9,573 bases of DNA from DASXIW01 sp036497785 (GTDB lineage: Bacteria > Pseudomonadota > Alphaproteobacteria > Acetobacterales > Acetobacteraceae). The position numbers and the translations under genes were made by a program. Shown piece by piece: positions 1 through 7,334 of the stretch. The notes below the pieces were generated by a model that ran no database searches, was not told the DNA's origin, and saw only the letters and a list, made by a program, of their open reading frames with translations. Positions within the stretch are counted from its first letter, which is position 1. Every line of letters starts with the position of its first letter. The stretch spans positions 1 through 9,573 of the forward strand of contig DASXIW010000192.1 of the NCBI GenBank assembly GCA_036497785.1, given 5' to 3'.

Positions 1-122
1 CCGGACAGGGTCAGCAGCACCGCGCGTGCCCGGTCTGCCTCCCCGCGATCACGCGACCCTGCGAGAGCCGTCAAGGCCACGCGCTGTTCATCGCTCGCCA
101 CAATCGGAGATTTGCCGCCCAT
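1..122 (-). CDS. IS630-family transposase, N-terminal fragment cut by the window edge
   Basis: Reading the minus strand from ATG at 122-120 gives an open frame to the window edge, starting MGGKSPIVASDEQRVALTAL and continuing with a segment rich in Arg and Ala that ends RARAVLLTLSG. This pattern (a short polar start, then L-x-x-L-A/G-x-S-R, then RAR-x-VLL) is the usual start of the helix-turn-helix region of IS630/Tc1-type transposases, which bind the element ends and insert at TA. Only about 40 residues are visible, so the DDE catalytic domain cannot be checked. The right end of the element should lie between about 123 and 228, but the terminal repeat cannot be defined without the other end. 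The family call is from recall of the N-terminal pattern; another short HTH protein is possible. Confidence 0.66.
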   Translation of the reverse strand, partial: MGGKSPIVASDEQRVALTALAGSRDRGEADRARAVLLTLS

Positions 123-170
123 GCACCGCCCACCCGTATCGCAGCCAGCAGCGAACCGCCAAACCACGGC

Positions 171-184
171 GTTGGTCAACCAAC
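171..184. promoter_or_regulatory. Perfect inverted repeat GTTGGT-CA-ACCAAC upstream of the patatin-like gene
   Basis: Bases 171-176 (GTTGGT) and 179-184 (ACCAAC) are perfect reverse complements around a 2-base centre, 45 bases before the patatin start codon. It could be a repressor operator for that gene or lie within the end of the adjacent IS element. No regulator gene is in view, so the role is unassigned. Confidence 0.3.
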
Positions 185-228
185 CGGAATTTGCTTAGGC
201 TGTTGGCATTTCTCAGGAGCCAGACCCT

Positions 229-1401
229 ATGGACGTCGCCTCCAATCCCCCTTCCCAGTCCCTGGCGGCCGAGCCTTCCCCGGGGACCTGGCGGCCGGAG
301 GGCTGCGATCGCGTGGCGCTGGTTTTGCAGGGCGGCGGTGCGCTGGGCGCCTATCAGGGTGGCGTGTATCAGGCGCTGCACGAGGAGGGGTTGGAGCCGG
401 ACTGGCTGGCCGGCGTGTCGATCGGCGGCATCAATTCTGCCATCATCGCCGGCAATCCCCGGGAGCGCCGGCTGGAGCGGCTGCGCGAATTCTGGGAGAC
501 GATCACCTCCCGGCGGATCTGGCAGTTCACGCCCGATGGTGACGTGCCGCGCAAGGCGCGCAATGCGTGGTCGTCCATGCTGACCATGATGCAGGGCCAG
601 CCGGGGTTTTTCGAGGTGAACCGGCCGGGTCCGTGGTTCTCGCTGCGCGGTTCGAAGCAGGCGACCAGCTATTACGACAGCGCGCCGGCGCGCGAGACGC
701 TGCTGCGGCTGGTGGATTTCGACCTGATCAACAGCGGCCATACCCGTTTCGCCTGCGGGGCGGTGAATGTGGCTAACGGCAATTTCTATTATTTCGACAA
801 TGCCAATTGCGAAATCCTGCCCGAACACGTGATGGCGAGCGGCGCGTTGCCGCCGGCCCTGCCGATGGTGCGGCTGGGCAGCGATTATTTCTGGGATGGC
901 GGCCTGGTGTCCAACACGCCGCTGCAGCATCTGCTGGACCGCATCGGTTCGGACAGCACGCTGGTGTTCCAGGTGGATTTGTTCAGCGCCAGGGGCAACG
1001 TGCCGCGGGATATGTACGAGGTCATGGCGCGGCAGAAGGACATTCAGTATTCCAGCCGCACGCGGCTGACGACCGATCTGTACAAGCAGATGCACCAGAT
1101 GAAGATACATATGCGCGACCTGCTGGCGCGCATTCCCGAGGCCGAGCTGTCCGATGAGGAACGCGCGCAGAAGGCGGCGCTGCGACACCTGCCGGAGATC
1201 GCCATTCTGCAGCTGATCTATCAGCAGGCGGCCTATGAGGGAGAGGCCAAGGATTACGAATTCAGCGGCACCTCCATGCGCGAACATTGGGATAGCGGTT
1301 ATCGCGACACGCAGCGCACGCAGGCCCACAAGAACTGGCTGGTGATGCCCGAACCCGGGCGTGGCATCGTGATGCACGACATCCATCGTCTGGCGGGGTG
1401 A
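229..1401 (+). CDS. Patatin-like phospholipase with DUF3734-like C-terminus
   Basis: This 390-residue protein is predicted to be a serine acyl hydrolase acting on lipid acyl esters through a Ser-Asp dyad. Visible motifs are the glycine-rich oxyanion-hole loop QGGGALGAYQGG (about residues 34-45), the nucleophile elbow GVSIGG with Ser64, and the catalytic D-G-G at Asp223. Residues from about 275 to the end, including YEGEAKDYEFSGTSMREHW, match the C-terminal extension (DUF3734) found in many proteobacterial patatin-like proteins. No signal peptide or membrane segment is seen, so it is probably cytoplasmic. The ATG at 229 is preceded by AGGAG at 215-219, nine bases upstream, which supports this start. 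It is monocistronic here: an IS fragment lies upstream and a decayed ABC operon converges on its 3' end with a 21-base gap. The substrate is not predictable. The frame is intact. Confidence 0.93.
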   Translation: MDVASNPPSQSLAAEPSPGTWRPEGCDRVALVLQGGGALGAYQGGVYQALHEEGLEPDWLAGVSIGGINSAIIAGNPRERRLERLREFWETITSRRIWQFTPDGDVPRKARNAWSSMLTMMQGQPGFFEVNRPGPWFSLRGSKQATSYYDSAPARETLLRLVDFDLINSGHTRFACGAVNVANGNFYYFDNANCEILPEHVMASGALPPALPMVRLGSDYFWDGGLVSNTPLQHLLDRIGSDSTLVFQVDLFSARGNVPRDMYEVMARQKDIQYSSRTRLTTDLYKQMHQMKIHMRDLLARIPEAELSDEERAQKAALRHLPEIAILQLIYQQAAYEGEAKDYEFSGTSMREHWDSGYRDTQRTQAHKNWLVMPEPGRGIVMHDIHRLAG

Positions 1402-1422
1402 TCGGGCCGGCGAGGCTTTCGG

Positions 1423-2190
1423 CTAAATCCGTGGGCGGATCTCGGCGAAGCTGAAGGTTCTGCCCTCGACCATGTGTGTGCGAATGGGGCGCCGATAGGT
1501 GGCGCTGAAACGCGCTTCAGTGAGGATTTCGCGCACCGGCCCGGCGCAGGGCGGGGCATCGCGCGACATGACCAGGACGCGATCGGCGACGAGGAAGGCG
1601 TGGTCGGGGTCGTGGGTTGTCATCACGATCCCCAGCCCTTCATCGGCCAGGCTGCGAACCAGTTCCAGCACGTCGGTCTAGTTGGCGAAATCCAGATGCG
1701 AGGTCGGCTCGTCCAGGACCAGCAGCCTCGATTGTTGGGCGAGCGCCCGGGCGATCATGACGAACTGGCGCTCGCCGCCGCTGAGTTCGGGATAGAGCCG
1801 CGATGCCAGCCTGGTGATGCCGAGGCGCGTCATGGCCTGTTCGACGATCGCCGCATCCGCGGGGCCGGGCATCGCGGTCCAGGAGAGATGCGGGGCGCGC
1901 CCCATCTCCACGATGGTGCGCGCGTCGAAGGCGAAGACTGAGTGCTCGCTTTGCGGGACGAAGCCGACGATACGGCCAAGATTGGGGCGGCCGCCGGCGA
2001 GGCCCTCCAGATGGAACGTTCCCGCCGAAAACGAGTCTAGCCCGGCGAGGCAGCGCAGCAGGGTCGATTTGCCGACGCCGTTCGGGCCGAGCACGCAGAG
2101 CACCTGGCCCCGTTCCAGCCCGAAGCTGAGGTTTCTGAAAACCGGCCGGCCGGCCCGATAGGCGAAGGCAGCATCCGCGACGGTGAGCAT
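1423..2190 (-). pseudogene. molC: Decayed ABC ATPase of a FecE/MolC-type importer, in-frame amber stop
   Basis: This would be the cytoplasmic ATPase of a type II (BtuCD/FecBCD-like) importer. The first part, from ATG 2190 (or GTG 2193), encodes 170-171 residues with Walker A (GPNGVGKST), the Q-loop (FVPQSEH), signature LSGGERQ and Walker B (LLVLDEP), ending SHLDFAN. A TAG at 1680-1678 follows. The same frame then continues without a shift through TDVLELV, the switch histidine in TTHD and a normal C-terminus to the TGA after RPRI. Replacing the TAG by a sense codon (CAG is one step away) gives about 256 residues, normal for the family. The truncated product would lack the H-loop, so it should not work. 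The start overlaps the permease stop (GTGATG at 2193-2188), as in a coupled operon. The molC name is inferred from the MolA-like partner upstream. Confidence 0.85.
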
Positions 2191-3008
2191 CACGCCCAGC
2201 CGAGCCGGCTGCGTCGGAGCAGCAGGGCGAAGACAGGCGCGCCCACGATGGTGGTGAGTACGCCGATCGGCAGTTCCGCCGATGTGAGGGTTCGCGCGAG
2301 GTCGTCGACCAACATGAGATAGCAGGCGCCGAGGGCCGCCGGGGCCGGCAGCACGCGCCGGAAATCGGCACCCACCAGGATGCGGGCGGCGTGCGGAATG
2401 ACCAGTCCGACCCAGCCGATGATGCCGGCGACGGCGACGGTGGAGGCGGCGATCAAGGTGGAGGCGAGGATGACGATGAGCCGCAGCCTTGTCGCGTTGA
2501 CGCCCAGGCTGCGCGCCTCGTCATCGCCCAGTGCGAGCAGGTTGAGCCGCCCGCGCAGCGCCCACAGCACCAAGGCGCAGGGCAGGAACAGGGCCAGCAG
2601 CATCCAGAGATCCTATTTCGTCACGCCGGACAGTGATCCGAGCAGCCAGAACTCGATGATCGGGAGCTTGCTTTCGGGGTCGGCGAGATATTTCAGCAAT
2701 GACAGCAAAGCGGTGAACAGCGCGCCTACGACGATGCCGGAGAGGAGGGTGGGCGCGGTGCGGTAGGAGCGGCCGAGCAGGAAGCACATGCCCACCGATA
2801 GCAGGCCGAACACGAAGGCGGAGAGCGGCACGGCGCCGGGTTGGGGTAGCAGGCGCCGGAAAGCGACAGCCCCGCACCTGCTACCAAGGCGGCGCCGATC
2901 CGCGGCAGGCGCACATCGATCACCACCGAGAGGATGACCGCGCCGCCATCCGCGGCGATCGGCAGGATCTGGCAGAGGATCACCGAGGAACGGCTCCAGA
3001 CGGCGCAT
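2190..3008 (-). pseudogene. molB: Decayed FecCD/MolB-type permease, deletions plus amber stop
   Basis: This is a remnant of the polytopic inner-membrane subunit of the same importer. Family sequence is split over two frames. One frame (about 2990-2855) carries VVIDVRLPRIGAALVAG and LSLSGACY. The other (about 2855-2190) carries FVFGLLSVGM, LLSGIVVGALFTALLSLLKYL, FWLLGSLSGVTK, then a TAG at 2615-2613, then in the same frame DLWMLL, GDDEARSLGVNATRLR and GWVGLVIPHAARILVGADFRR. Compared with the intact homologue at 8615, roughly 25-35 residues (the Q-x-LFRNPL to GVSTGAG section) are missing at a junction near 2848-2856. The first membrane helix, about 40-50 residues, is also missing just after ATG 3008. 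The deletion sizes are estimates by eye. The ATG directly follows the MolA stop (TGAATG), so it was the second gene of an operon. It cannot encode a functional permease. Confidence 0.85.
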
Positions 3009-4041
3009 TCAGTTCGGCCCTGTGTAGGGCATGCCATAGCAATTTTCGTAGAAGCTGTTGGCGGTCTTGTGCATGTCGATATCGGCGAAGCGTTCCGGGT
3101 AGAGCTTCTTGGCCATCCACAACTCGCCCAGGGCCAGCGCCTCGGGCAGCGGGTAGCCCCAGGGCTTGACGTATTCGGGGGTGATGTAGATGCGGTCGTC
3201 GCGAACCGCGGCGATGGGCTGCCATGCGGCGCCGTTGCGGATCATGTCCGCGACGGGGCGTAGCGGTCCTGCACGAAGATGACCTGCGGATCCCAGCGCA
3301 GTATATCCTCCATCGACACCTTGGCTGCGCCGCGCACGGCCTCGGCCGCGTTGTGGCCACCCGAACGCGCCATGATGACGCCGGTGTATTTGCCCGCGCT
3401 GTAGGTGTTCAGATCGGGATTGGCCATATAGAGGCGGATGCGCTGGCTTTCGGGAATGCCGGCGATGCGCTGTTCGACCAGTTTGCGGCCGACGAATGCG
3501 GCATCGAGCAGCCTCTCGGCGCGGGCCTGGGTGCCCAGTACGGCGCCGATCAGCGTGACGCCTTCCCGCAGCCCGTCGGCATAGGCGGCGTCGTCATCGG
3601 CGAAGGTTGGGTTGAGCCTGGCCTTGTCGGTGCCTTCGCCCTTGGCGAGGGAGATCACGATCACGGGCAGGCCGGCCTGGGTGATCTGCTGCACCATCGC
3701 GGCGGGGGCGTAGTTCGTCACGAACACCACGTCCGGGTGCAGGCTCAGCAATTCCTCGATGTTCACATTGGCGAGGTCGCCGGGGGTGGCCATGGGTCGA
3801 TCCTGTCGATGCCGGGGATGTTGGCGCGCCAGCTGCGCAGGATGCCGACGAGCCGGTTGCCGGCCCCCAATTCCTCGATGATGTCGAGGGTCTGGTGCTG
3901 CAGCGCGACCACGCGCCGGATCTGGGTTGGGACGGTGACGGAGCAGCCGAGCTGGTCGATGACGACTTGCGTCACTGCGGCTTGGACAGCGGCACCGGCC
4001 GCCAGCCAGACGGCAAGGGCAAGGAGGACGCGGCGAAGCAT
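3009..4041 (-). pseudogene. molA: Decayed MolA-like periplasmic binding protein, two single-base frameshifts
   Basis: This would be the periplasmic binding protein (class III, FecB/BtuF fold) of the importer. It starts at ATG 4041-4039, with AAGG seven bases upstream, and has a signal peptide (MLRRVLLALAVWLAAGAAVQAA). The protein is spread over three frames: 4041 to about 3790 (VALQHQTLDIIEELGAG, GILRSW); about 3793-3256 (MATPGDLANVNIEELLSL, PDVVFVTNYAP, YMANPDLNTYSAGKYTGVIM, VIFVQDRYAP); and about 3254-3009 (VADMIRNGAAW, PEYVKPWGYPLPEALALGE, KKLYPERFADID). Both frame changes fit loss of one base. The second is clear: GCC-CCG-GTC-GCG became GCCCCGTCGCG near 3253-3256. From memory these blocks closely resemble Haemophilus HI1472 (MolA), a molybdate/tungstate binder. 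That is the main basis for the gene name and it has not been aligned. Confidence 0.87.
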
Positions 4042-4065
4042 GGGAAGACCTTGGGGGGAAAGATA

Positions 4066-4087
4066 CCTATAGTCGCCGGGATATAGC
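4066..4087. promoter_or_regulatory. ModE-box-like dyad between two divergent pseudogenes
   Basis: On the plus strand an arm CCTATAG (4066-4072) is followed by an 8-base spacer and an arm ATATAGC (4081-4087). The second arm, read on the minus strand, is GCTATAT, identical to the arms of the dyad at 7418-7439. The first arm matches it at only 5 of 7 positions. ModE repressors bind dyads of the form C-G-N-TATAT with a spacer of this size. The site lies 24 bases before the molA start and 50 bases before the ModA-like start, so it could have controlled both. The imperfect arm suits a site decaying along with its genes. Confidence 0.5.
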
Positions 4088-4137
4088 GCGCATGCGCGCA
4101 GCGATGCCAGTGACAGGACCTGCCGATGGGTGACCCG

Positions 4138-4684
4138 ATGCCTGAAATATCTCCCCCGCTGCGGCTTTTCGCCGCTGGCAGCCTGCGATCGGCCTTGACC
4201 GAATTGTCGCCAGCATCAACCCCATGACGGCGCTGGTGTTTGGGCCGGCGGGCCTGCTGCGGGAGCGGATCGAGCATGGCGACATGCCCGACCTGTTCCT
4301 GTCGGCCAATATGGAACATCCGGCGGCGCTGGCGGCCGCCCGGGGGGATGGCAAAATACAAAGCTTCGCTCGCAACTCGCTGGTGGCGGTCGCGCGGCGG
4401 AAGCTGGGTCTGCCGTGCCGGCAGGCAGCTATCCGGCCCGCGCATTTCTGGAGTCCGGGGAGGTGGATGTGTTCCTGACCTATCTCAGCAATGCCAGGAG
4501 CATCGGGGATATGTTCGATGTGGTGTTGCCGCCGCCGGAACTCGCGGTGACGGCGGAGTACGGGCTGATCGCGCTGGCGGCGGAGGCGGCGCGGCGGCAG
4601 GCGGCGTCCGATCTGGTCGCAGACCTGCTGTCCGCTCGCGGACAGGAGGTGCTGGCCGGCCATGGATTTCGCAAGATCGCCTGA
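4138..4684 (+). pseudogene. Decayed ModA-like molybdate-binding protein with internal deletion
   Basis: This is a remnant of a periplasmic substrate-binding protein of a ModA subfamily different from the intact modA at 6521. ATG 4138 gives MPEISPPLRLFAAGSLRSAL, with no signal peptide in view. The frame then shifts near 4201-4203: the pattern GA-ATT-GTC suggests one lost base from GAG-ATT-GTC. The next frame reads VFGPAGLLRERIEHGDMPDL, FLSANMEHPAALAAA and SFARNSLVAVARRKLGL, up to about 4412. A third frame from about 4415 reads PAGSYPARAFLESGEVDVFL, TYLSNA, LPPPELAVTAEYGLIALA and RGQEVLAGHGFRKIA, to TGA 4682-4684. In family members known to me, roughly 60 or more residues (a NLLDRLLDP and GTSTP region) lie between the last two parts, so a deletion is inferred. 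It is divergent from the decayed molA and shares its ModE-like site. Confidence 0.8.
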
Positions 4685-4711
4685 CGGCGGCATTTGCGGT
4701 CGCCGGCAGGA

Positions 4712-5830
4712 TCAATCGGCGATGCCGTGCCGCCGGGTAACCATGGCGACGCCCTTGATCTGCGCGTGAACCTCCGTGCCCTCGGCGAGGTTCAGCACGC
4801 GCCAGGAGCGTTTGGTGACGCGCGCCAGCAGCCGGGCGCCATCGCCTTGGGTGCCGAGGCCCAGCACCGCGATCATCTCGTGCTCGCCGGATTCTATCCC
4901 GCTTAGGATACGCGCGGGCAGGACATTGAGGATCGTGCTTTGCCGGGATGGCTGGCGCGCGAGGCTGACATCGGCGGCCAGGATTCGCAGACGGCGTTTG
5001 TCGCCCAAACTGATGGCACGTGCGGGAACCAGGAACCTGCCTTGCGCGACGGCGAGCGTCGCCAGGCCGTCGGCGGCATCGTAGGCTTCGACGACAGCGT
5101 CGAGGCTCACCGCCGCCTCCCTGGATTTCAGGAGCGGCAGGGAGGGATCGCTTTGCAGTGCCGCGAGCGGTCCGGAGGCGAGGACGCGCCCGGCTTGCAT
5201 CAGCACGAGATGGTTCGCCAGGCGTTCGAGTTCGGCCATGTCGTGGCTGACATAGAGGATCGGGAGCGAGAGGCTCTCATGCAGTCGCTCCAGGAAGGGC
5301 AGCATCTCGTCTTTCGTGGGCCGGTCGAGGGCGGAGAGTGGTTCGTCCATGAGCAGGAGCTTGGGTTGCGAGAGCAGGGCGCGACCGATGGCGACGCGCT
5401 GGCGCTCGCCGCCGGATAGTTGCGGAGTCCGCCGATCCAGCAGCGGGGCGAGGCCCAGCAAGGCGGCGACCTCGTCGAAGCCGATGGCGTTGGATCCCGG
5501 CGACGGCTTCAGGCCACGGGCGCCGTACAGCAGGTTGCGGCGCACGGAAAGATGCGCGAACAGGCTGGCTTCCTGAAAGACATAACCGATGGGACGCTTG
5601 TGCGTTGGCACGAAAGCCGCGCCATCCTGCCAGATGTCGCCGCCGATGGAGCAATATCCGTCCGCCATGTGATGCAGCCCGGCGATGCAGCGCAGCACGG
5701 TGGTCTTGCCGCAGCCGGATGGGCCGAAGAGCGCGGTGACGCCCATTGCTGGTACCGTGAAGGCTGCATCGAGCTCAAATTTTTCCAGTGCGCCGCGAAA
5801 CGCGACGCGGATGACCTGCTTGTGGCTCAT
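4712..5830 (-). CDS. modC: Molybdate ABC transporter ATP-binding protein ModC
   Basis: This 372-residue protein is the cytoplasmic ATPase that drives molybdate import with ModB and ModA. Residues 36-43 are Walker A (GPSGCGKT), 86 is the Q-loop Gln (VFQEASLF), 138-142 the LSGGE signature, 158-164 Walker B (LLLMDEP) and 196 the switch His (VSHD). The last 70 or so residues (STILNVLPARILSGIESGE, AVLGLGTQG, LLARVTKRSW, IKGVAMV) form the MOP/TOBE domain that binds molybdate and allows regulation of ATPase activity in characterised ModC proteins. The start ATG at 5830-5828 overlaps the modB stop as ATGA, indicating translational coupling. A longer frame open upstream to 6409 is only modB read out of frame. 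All key residues are present and the length is normal. Confidence 0.95.
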   Translation of the reverse strand: MSHKQVIRVAFRGALEKFELDAAFTVPAMGVTALFGPSGCGKTTVLRCIAGLHHMADGYCSIGGDIWQDGAAFVPTHKRPIGYVFQEASLFAHLSVRRNLLYGARGLKPSPGSNAIGFDEVAALLGLAPLLDRRTPQLSGGERQRVAIGRALLSQPKLLLMDEPLSALDRPTKDEMLPFLERLHESLSLPILYVSHDMAELERLANHLVLMQAGRVLASGPLAALQSDPSLPLLKSREAAVSLDAVVEAYDAADGLATLAVAQGRFLVPARAISLGDKRRLRILAADVSLARQPSRQSTILNVLPARILSGIESGEHEMIAVLGLGTQGDGARLLARVTKRSWRVLNLAEGTEVHAQIKGVAMVTRRHGIAD

Positions 5831-6513
5831 CCGCCGACGCGGCCGACGCGCTTTTCGATCAGGGTCATTGTCAGGATGACGGCGAAGGCGAAGGCCGCCA
5901 TGCCGCCCGAGAGGATGCTCGCTTCCCGCCATTGCATAGTTTCGACGTAATCGTAGATCGCCACCGAAAGCACCTTGGTCTTGCCGGGGATGCTGCCGCC
6001 GATCATCAGGACAATGCCGAATTCGCCGACGGTATGGGCGAAGCCGAGTACCGCGCCGGTGAAGAATCCGGGCCGGGCGAGCGGCACCGCCACGGTCCAG
6101 AAGGCGCGGCGCGGCGAGGCGCGCAAGGTAGCGGCGGCTTCGAGCGGGCGCGTGCCCATGGCTTCGAAGGAATTGCGGATCGGCTGGACGACGAAGGGCA
6201 GCGAGTAGGCAACGGAGCCGATCACCAGCCCGCCAAAGGTGAAGGCCAGCGTTCTGGCGCCCCAGAGTTCGGCGACGATGCCGCCGGGGCCGCTTGGGCC
6301 CAGGGCCACGAGCAGATAGAAGCCGAGCACGGTCGGCGGCAGCACCAGGGGCATGGCCACGATGGTGGCCACGCCCTCTTTCCACCAGGCGCGCGACCGG
6401 GCGAGCCACCAGGCGATCGGCGTGCCCACGATGAGAAGGATGACCGTGGTGAGCGCGGCCAACGCGATCGTCAGGCGGATGGCAATCCAGATTTCGAAGG
6501 GCAGGGCCGCCAC
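5827..6513 (-). CDS. modB: Molybdate ABC transporter permease ModB
   Basis: This 228-residue protein is the inner-membrane channel subunit of the molybdate importer. It has about five hydrophobic segments (near residues 10-35, 48-72, 88-110, 135-160 and 200-220). It carries the cytoplasmic EAA loop EAAATLRASPRRAFWTVAVP followed by LARPGFFTGAVLGFAHTVGE, which docks the ATPase in this family. The GEFGIVLMIGGSIPGKT block is typical of ModB. The start is taken as GTG at 6513-6511, eight bases after the modA stop; no strong ribosome binding site precedes it, so translation is probably coupled to modA. The 3' end overlaps modC by four bases. The frame is intact and normal in length. Confidence 0.94.
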   Translation of the reverse strand: MAALPFEIWIAIRLTIALAALTTVILLIVGTPIAWWLARSRAWWKEGVATIVAMPLVLPPTVLGFYLLVALGPSGPGGIVAELWGARTLAFTFGGLVIGSVAYSLPFVVQPIRNSFEAMGTRPLEAAATLRASPRRAFWTVAVPLARPGFFTGAVLGFAHTVGEFGIVLMIGGSIPGKTKVLSVAIYDYVETMQWREASILSGGMAAFAFAVILTMTLIEKRVGRVGG

Positions 6514-6520
6514 AATGCGA

Positions 6521-7282
6521 TCAGCTACCGGCGTCGATGGCGTAGCCGTATTTCTCGATGATGGCGCGTGCCTCCGGGCCTTTCAGGAACGCCATGAAGG
6601 CGACGGCCGCTTCATTGCCGACGCCTGTCTTCAGCAGCACCGTGTCCTGGCGGATCGGCGCGTACAGATTTTGCGGGACGATCCAGCGCGATCCGTCGTT
6701 GTTGCCGGCAACCTGCGACAGGGCGACGAATCCCAGTTCGGCATTGCCGGTTTGGACGAACTGGAACGCCTGGGTGATGTCCTGGCCCTGCACGATCTTG
6801 GGTTGCAGCGTGTCGTACAGGCTGAGCGACTTGAGCGTCTGGATGGCGGCGGCGCCATAGGGCGCGTTAGCCGGGTTGCAGATCGACAGCTTGGTGAAGG
6901 CGCCACTGCTGAGCGTGTCCGCGTTTGTGACGAGGTCGGGATTCTTGCTCCAGAGCACGAGCTTGCCGATGGCATAGGTGAAGCGGCTATCCGCGACGCC
7001 GAAACCGTCCTCCACCGCTTTTTTGGGACGGTCCTGATCGGCGGATAGCAGGATCTGGAAGGGTGCGGCCTTGGTGATCTGCGTATAAAGCTGGCCGCTG
7101 GAACCGAAGCTCAGCACGGCCTCGTGACCGGTTTTCTGCCGGAAGGCGGCCGCGATGTCCTTGGCGGCATCGGTGAAGTTCGCGGCGACGGCGACATTGA
7201 TCTGGGCGGCATCCGCCTGGCCACCGAGCAGGCAGGCGGCGAACAGGGCGACGGCGGCGGCCAGCATTTTCACGGCGCGCAT
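6521..7282 (-). CDS. modA: Molybdate-binding periplasmic protein ModA (Azotobacter ModA2-like)
   Basis: This 253-residue protein captures molybdate or tungstate in the periplasm and hands it to ModBC. Residues 1-26 form a signal peptide ending ADA-A. The mature part has VAVAANFTDAAKDIA, SFGSSGQLYTQI, SRFTYAIGKLVLWSKNP, CNPANAPYGAAA and LGFVALSQV, closely following the Azotobacter vinelandii ModA2 pattern rather than E. coli ModA. By that comparison Asn35, a Ser in the GSSG loop (60-63) and the Tyr of APYG are candidate oxyanion ligands. The start ATG at 7282-7280 is chosen because GGAGG at 7292-7288 sits five bases upstream and a signal peptide follows at once; the frame is open to 7384, but that longer start would bury the signal peptide. 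It is the first gene of modABC, divergent from the gene at 7562. Confidence 0.95.
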   Translation of the reverse strand: MRAVKMLAAAVALFAACLLGGQADAAQINVAVAANFTDAAKDIAAAFRQKTGHEAVLSFGSSGQLYTQITKAAPFQILLSADQDRPKKAVEDGFGVADSRFTYAIGKLVLWSKNPDLVTNADTLSSGAFTKLSICNPANAPYGAAAIQTLKSLSLYDTLQPKIVQGQDITQAFQFVQTGNAELGFVALSQVAGNNDGSRWIVPQNLYAPIRQDTVLLKTGVGNEAAVAFMAFLKGPEARAIIEKYGYAIDAGS

Positions 7283-7334
7283 GATATCCTCCATTTCCGA
7301 TCCCGTGTGGCGATAACCTGCCCGGTGACGGGGG

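Noticed and set aside
88..1386. Long 432-codon minus-strand open frame opposite the patatin gene
   Set aside because: It is rich in Arg, His and Gln with no recognisable domain, and it mirrors the well-supported patatin gene. High-GC DNA commonly gives such antisense frames.
1399..1440. Terminator between the convergent patatin and decayed ATPase genes
   Set aside because: Only a weak GCCG/CGGC pairing is present, with no T-run on either strand.
1678..2615. TAG codons as recoded amino acids such as pyrrolysine
   Set aside because: The same operon also carries frameshifts and deletions, there is no sign of amber recoding machinery here, and neither family uses an unusual residue at these positions.
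3224..4072. 282-codon plus-strand frame across the decayed binding-protein gene
   Set aside because: The minus strand holds clear family sequence in three successive frames. The plus-strand product has no recognisable motif.
4685..4711. Terminator between the decayed ModA-like gene and modC
   Set aside because: The 27-base gap is GC-rich with weak pairing and no T-run.
5831..6409. Upstream extension of the modC frame giving a 565-residue protein
   Set aside because: The extra 193 residues are modB read out of frame. The ATG at 5830 begins the ATPase fold and overlaps the modB stop as ATGA.
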